DNA of 20,827 bases from Clostridia bacterium (GTDB lineage: Bacteria > Bacillota > Clostridia > Saccharofermentanales > UBA5734): assembly GCA_009929975.1 (NCBI GenBank), contig RZZF01000006.1, forward strand, positions 1 to 20,827, written 5' to 3'. Made by a program: the position numbers and the translations under genes. Under the pieces are notes generated by a model that made no database searches, was not told the origin of the DNA, and worked only from the letters and a program-made list of their open reading frames with translations. This document shows, piece after piece, positions 17,774-20,827 of the stretch; position 1 is the first letter of the stretch; every line of letters begins with the position of its first letter.

Positions 17774-18745
17774 ATGATAAGAATTGGAATCGCCGGTTTC
17801 GGCAATCTGGGCAGAGGCCTGCTCAAAGCCATTAAACATCAGCCCGACATGGAGCCTGTCGTGGTTCTCAGCCGCCGCTCCCCTGATCAGCTGGGTCTCA
17901 GGCAGAACATCACGGTCGCGCCGCTATATGAAGCCGGGCAATGGCAGGACAAAGTTGATGTGATGATCCTTTGCGGCGGCTCGGCCACAGATCTGCCGGA
18001 ACAGGGGCCGCAGCTGGCCCGTTATTTTCATACGGTGGACAGTTTTGATACGCATGCCCATATACCTGACTATTTCAACACCATGAATCAATCAGCCGTG
18101 GCGCATGAGCACCTGGCGCTGATTTCCTGCGGCTGGGATCCGGGCCTGTTTTCGATCATGCGGACTGTTTTCGGCAGTATTCTGCCGGACGGCCAGGATC
18201 ATACCTTTTGGGGCGCCGGCGTCAGCCAGGGGCATTCAGACGCGATACGGCGGATTCCCGGCGTGATCGACGCCCGGCAGTATACCATACCGATCGCGGA
18301 AGCCGTAACAGCGGCCCGCAGCCGCGATATTGAACTGAACACGCGCCAGAAGCATCGCCGTGAGTGTTATGTTGTCGCGGCTGACGGCGCCGATCAGAAG
18401 GCGATCGAAGCGGCGATTGTCACCATGCCGAATTATTTCGCCGATTATGATACAACGGTCACATTCATCAGCGCGGAGATGATGCAGCGTGAACATGATC
18501 GTCTGCCGCATGGCGGATCTGTCATCCGACGCGGCCGAACCTCAGCATCAAACAACCAGACCGTTGAGTTCAGTCTGCAGCTGGACAGCAATCCGGAATT
18601 TACAGCCAGTGTACTGGCCGCCTATGCCAGGGCGGTCTACCGCCTTGCTTCACAAGGCCGCCGCGGCGCGTTGACGGTGCTCGATATCGCCCCCGGCCTG
18701 CTCTCACCGCTGACACCTGAGCAGCTTCGAAAGGAGATCCTCTGA
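17774..18745 (+). CDS. ddh: meso-Diaminopimelate dehydrogenase
   Basis: A 323-residue NADPH-dependent enzyme that reductively aminates L-2-amino-6-oxopimelate (tetrahydrodipicolinate) to meso-DAP in one step, for lysine and peptidoglycan synthesis. The Rossmann motif GFGNLGRG starts at residue 8. Segments characteristic of Ddh are VDSFDTHAHIPDYFNTMN, SCGWDPGLFSIMR, HTFWGAGVSQGHSDAIRR, RECYVVA and LPHGGSVI. The length matches the Corynebacterium enzyme (320). The start is ATG 17774, behind GGGGTGG; an in-frame ATG at 17723 lies within the esterase gene. The TGA overlaps the nagA ATG by one base (TGATG), so the two are translationally coupled. It indicates DAP-type peptidoglycan. Confidence 0.96.
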   Translation: MIRIGIAGFGNLGRGLLKAIKHQPDMEPVVVLSRRSPDQLGLRQNITVAPLYEAGQWQDKVDVMILCGGSATDLPEQGPQLARYFHTVDSFDTHAHIPDYFNTMNQSAVAHEHLALISCGWDPGLFSIMRTVFGSILPDGQDHTFWGAGVSQGHSDAIRRIPGVIDARQYTIPIAEAVTAARSRDIELNTRQKHRRECYVVAADGADQKAIEAAIVTMPNYFADYDTTVTFISAEMMQREHDRLPHGGSVIRRGRTSASNNQTVEFSLQLDSNPEFTASVLAAYARAVYRLASQGRRGALTVLDIAPGLLSPLTPEQLRKEIL

Positions 18746-19893
18746 TGGCCGCGCGGCCGGCCGGACCGGCTCACAATTCAATATTGCTGCGCCACATCGA
18801 ATATCTCGATGCTGATTTCGTCTGGAAACAAGGAGACATTCTGCTGACGGGTGACCGGATTACGGCGATTGACGCCCCGTCCGCGATCACGGCTGAAGCA
18901 GCAGAACAGATCATAGAGGGTCAGTCGCTCAGATTGTATCCCGGTCTGATCGATCTGCATACGCATGGCGCTGTTGGTTCTGACACCATGGACGCGACCA
19001 CTGAGGGACTGGAGAAAATCAGCCGGTTCCTGGCCGTCAACGGTACAACCGCCTTTCTGGCGACCAGTATGTCCAGTGACCGTCAAAGCCTGGAACATGT
19101 CTTTCGACAGCCACCATCGGTCTCAGGCGCCGCAATCCTCGGCTACCATATGGAAGGCCCGTTTCTGAACTCCGCAAAAGCCGGTGCCATGGATCCGCGT
19201 CATCTTCGCCGGCCGGATATCTCTGAACTGCGTCAGTACCAGCATATCAGGAGAATAACCGTCGCCCCGGAGATGGACGGCGCACTTGAGTTTATCCGAC
19301 TGCTGACAGAAGAGACAGGCATCAAAGTGTCACTCGGGCATACCGTAGCGGATTATCAGACGGGTCTGGCCGCTTTCGCGCAGGGAGCGCAGTCTCTGAC
19401 CCATCTTTATAATGCCATGCCGCCGCTGCTGCACCGTGATCCCGGTATCATCGCGGCAGCGATCGATTCAGGTGCTGCTGCCGAACTGATCAGCGACGGT
19501 TTCCATGTCAATCCTGCCATGGTCCGGGTTGCCTGGAAACTGTTTGGCAGCCAGCGGCTGGCGCTGATCTCAGATGCCATGCGCGCGACAGGGCTGGCAG
19601 ATGGTACGTATGATCTCGGAGGCCAGACCGTTTATGTCAGACAGGGTGAAGCCCGGCTGGCTGACGGGCATATCGCCGGCAGTACGGTGACCTTGTGGCA
19701 ATGTCTCCATCGCGCGCATGCCGCGGGAATCCCTTTGCAAGACGCGGCCCGCATGGCGAGCGCCACACCCGCCGAATTACTTGGAGAAGCCGATGAGCGC
19801 GGGCGAATCCGAAAAGGACTGCGAGCTGATCTCATTCTGGCGGACGGATCATCGATCCGCCAGGTATGGATCGGCGGTCAGGCGGTTCTATAG
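18745..19893 (+). CDS. nagA: N-acetylglucosamine-6-phosphate deacetylase
   Basis: NagA (382 residues) removes acetate from GlcNAc-6-P to give glucosamine-6-P, feeding amino-sugar use and wall recycling. It is an amidohydrolase-fold enzyme. Metal-site and active residues can be placed: HTH at 72-74 (GLIDLHTHGAVG), E137 in YHMEGPFLN, H199 in GHTVADY, H220 in LTHLYNAM, and the catalytic D277 in LISDAMRATG. The extra HTH His residues are not universal in bacterial NagA but do occur. AAAGGAG lies about eight bases upstream. The start overlaps ddh by one base and the stop overlaps the next GTG by one base. Pairing with ddh suggests a peptidoglycan precursor and recycling operon. Confidence 0.95.
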   Translation: MAARPAGPAHNSILLRHIEYLDADFVWKQGDILLTGDRITAIDAPSAITAEAAEQIIEGQSLRLYPGLIDLHTHGAVGSDTMDATTEGLEKISRFLAVNGTTAFLATSMSSDRQSLEHVFRQPPSVSGAAILGYHMEGPFLNSAKAGAMDPRHLRRPDISELRQYQHIRRITVAPEMDGALEFIRLLTEETGIKVSLGHTVADYQTGLAAFAQGAQSLTHLYNAMPPLLHRDPGIIAAAIDSGAAAELISDGFHVNPAMVRVAWKLFGSQRLALISDAMRATGLADGTYDLGGQTVYVRQGEARLADGHIAGSTVTLWQCLHRAHAAGIPLQDAARMASATPAELLGEADERGRIRKGLRADLILADGSSIRQVWIGGQAVL

Positions 19894-20768
19894 TGATCTG
19901 GCTTCCCCTGGCCGGCACGATCATAACGGCGGCGCTTCTGCGTGCGCTCTGGGAGCGGCGCACGCTGTCGGTTACCCGGAAGCGTGTCACGATCCTCCCT
20001 TCATCAGGCAAGGAAATTCAGGCTGAGATGAGCGATCCTGATTTACGGATCGCTCATCTCAGTGACCTTCATGCCGAGCATTTCTTCATCCGGACAGAGC
20101 ATCTGATCGATGAAATCCGCCGGTCTCAGCCCGACGTGATTGTATTCACCGGTGATCTTTCCGGCCCTTCATCCGCTACGGCCCGCGGCGTCGCGATCAT
20201 CACGCATCTGCACCGGCATCCGGCGCTGAAGCATATCCCCTTCTATGCCGTCGGCGGCAACCATGATGTCCCTGAAGCGCTTGAACTGCTGCGCCATCAC
20301 GGAATCAGGGTTCTCGACAATATGAACGATTTTATCACAGTACGGCAGCAGCCATGGCAGATCATCGGCCTGCAGGATTTGCGTCAGGGCCAGCCCGATC
20401 TGCCCCTTGCGCTGTCACAGCCGAAGATCATCCCTGACTTTTCCGACCAGCACCGGATCGTACTGGCCCATAATCCCGACACACTGCTTCGTTATCCGCA
20501 AAGCAGAGCGGCCATCTGGCTCTGCGGCCATCTGCACGGCGGCCAGATATGGGCACCGTTCCGGCTTGAGTATCTGCTGCTGCGGCAGGAACAGCTGCCA
20601 CGCCGCGGGATCACCCGCGGTCTGCACAGAATTGGCGGTCAACCGTTGTATATCAGCCGCGGACTTGGCTGTGTCGCGATTCCATTGCGGTTGTTTTCAC
20701 TGCCGGAACTCGTTATACTTGATCTCATCATTTCGCCGCAAGAAGAAAAGGAGTCTGTCCGTGAGTGA
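19893..20768 (+). CDS. Membrane-anchored metallophosphoesterase (YkuE-like)
   Basis: About 291 residues from a GTG that overlaps the nagA stop by one base. An N-terminal hydrophobic helix (about 2-20, IWLPLAGTIITAALLRALW) followed by basic residues suggests a membrane anchor. The calcineurin-like domain carries all five metal motifs: D58 and H60 in LSDLHAEH, D88 in GDLSG, N123-H124 in GGNHD, H193 in LAHNPD, and H213/H215 in GHLHGG. YkuE-type relatives act at the membrane on phosphoesters such as nucleotide-linked lipids; the substrate here is unknown. An in-frame ATG at 19866 would lie inside nagA. A 16-bp perfect inverted repeat (20023-20062) encodes the junction between anchor and enzyme domain. 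Confidence 0.88.
   Translation: MIWLPLAGTIITAALLRALWERRTLSVTRKRVTILPSSGKEIQAEMSDPDLRIAHLSDLHAEHFFIRTEHLIDEIRRSQPDVIVFTGDLSGPSSATARGVAIITHLHRHPALKHIPFYAVGGNHDVPEALELLRHHGIRVLDNMNDFITVRQQPWQIIGLQDLRQGQPDLPLALSQPKIIPDFSDQHRIVLAHNPDTLLRYPQSRAAIWLCGHLHGGQIWAPFRLEYLLLRQEQLPRRGITRGLHRIGGQPLYISRGLGCVAIPLRLFSLPELVILDLIISPQEEKESVRE
20023..20062. repeat. Perfect 16-bp inverted repeat inside the metallophosphoesterase gene
   Basis: CTGAGATGAGCGATCC (20023-20038) and GGATCGCTCATCTCAG (20047-20062) are exact reverse complements around an 8-base loop, TGATTTAC. No T run follows, so it does not resemble a terminator. It encodes the residues just before and into the first metal-binding motif. Confidence 0.9.
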
Positions 20769-20827
20769 ACAGATCATCACCATTCTGGAAAATCTATTTG
20801 GCAATGCCTACGCGTTGATTGTCTTTA
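20761..20827 (+). CDS. Start of an unidentified, probably membrane, protein (partial)
   Basis: Twenty-two complete codons are visible, starting with GTG: MSEQIITILENLFGNAYALI followed by VF, then the window ends. AAAAGGAG lies seven bases upstream and the start overlaps the metallophosphoesterase end by eight bases, so this is a real coupled gene. The amphipathic then hydrophobic start would suit a small multidrug-export (COG2426) or similar membrane protein, but the fragment is too short to assign. Confidence 0.7.
   Translation, partial: MSEQIITILENLFGNAYALIVF

Overview
The window looks like chromosome of a Firmicute, most likely class Clostridia. The evidence is a DUF1858 CxxC redox protein, a FeoA-FeoB-Cys-rich-protein-DtxR iron cluster, a protein with the Spo0A DNA-binding domain, an HPr-like protein without the active histidine, HU, and meso-diaminopimelate dehydrogenase. 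By eye the DNA is moderately GC-rich. I cannot name the genus. No insertion sequence, prophage, CRISPR array or rRNA is visible. The content is mostly core genes, and no gap between genes reaches 300 bases.

Layout. At the left edge the first codons of mreB run leftward, divergent from a TraX-family membrane protein gene. leuS, an E2-like acyltransferase gene and a DUF1858 gene follow on the plus strand, closed by a strong terminator at 5074-5105. A leftward block then holds an RsmC-like methyltransferase and tRNA-Thr(UGU), the latter with a clear promoter and terminator. A plus-strand HU gene is followed by a leftward set: a Spo0A-C-domain protein, a HAD-IIB phosphatase and a small membrane protein. 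Next comes a plus-strand HPr-like gene.

The feo operon (9032-11920) encodes FeoA, FeoB, a FeoB-associated Cys-rich protein and a DtxR-family repressor, all tightly coupled. A 16-base palindrome directly behind its -10 element looks like the repressor's operator, so the operon probably controls itself with iron. Convergent to it is a leftward operon (16818 to 11881): a six-helix membrane protein, ligA, a HAD-IIA phosphatase and an MFS transporter. The MFS gene overlaps the DtxR gene tail to tail by 40 bases.

The right end is a plus-strand operon: an esterase, ddh (meso-DAP dehydrogenase), nagA (GlcNAc-6-P deacetylase), a membrane-anchored metallophosphoesterase, and the start of another gene. 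Overlapping stops and starts couple the genes from ddh onward. ddh and nagA point to cell-wall precursor synthesis and recycling.

I found no obvious new multi-gene system. The observations most worth checking are: the feo operator paired with a repressor whose metal site mixes DtxR and MntR features; a beta-clamp-binding-like peptide (QMPLF) in an N-terminal extension of LigA; a perfect 16-bp inverted repeat inside the metallophosphoesterase gene; a Spo0A-type DNA-binding protein with a reduced receiver; a Crh-like HPr homologue; and an E2-like acyltransferase whose catalytic His is Glu.
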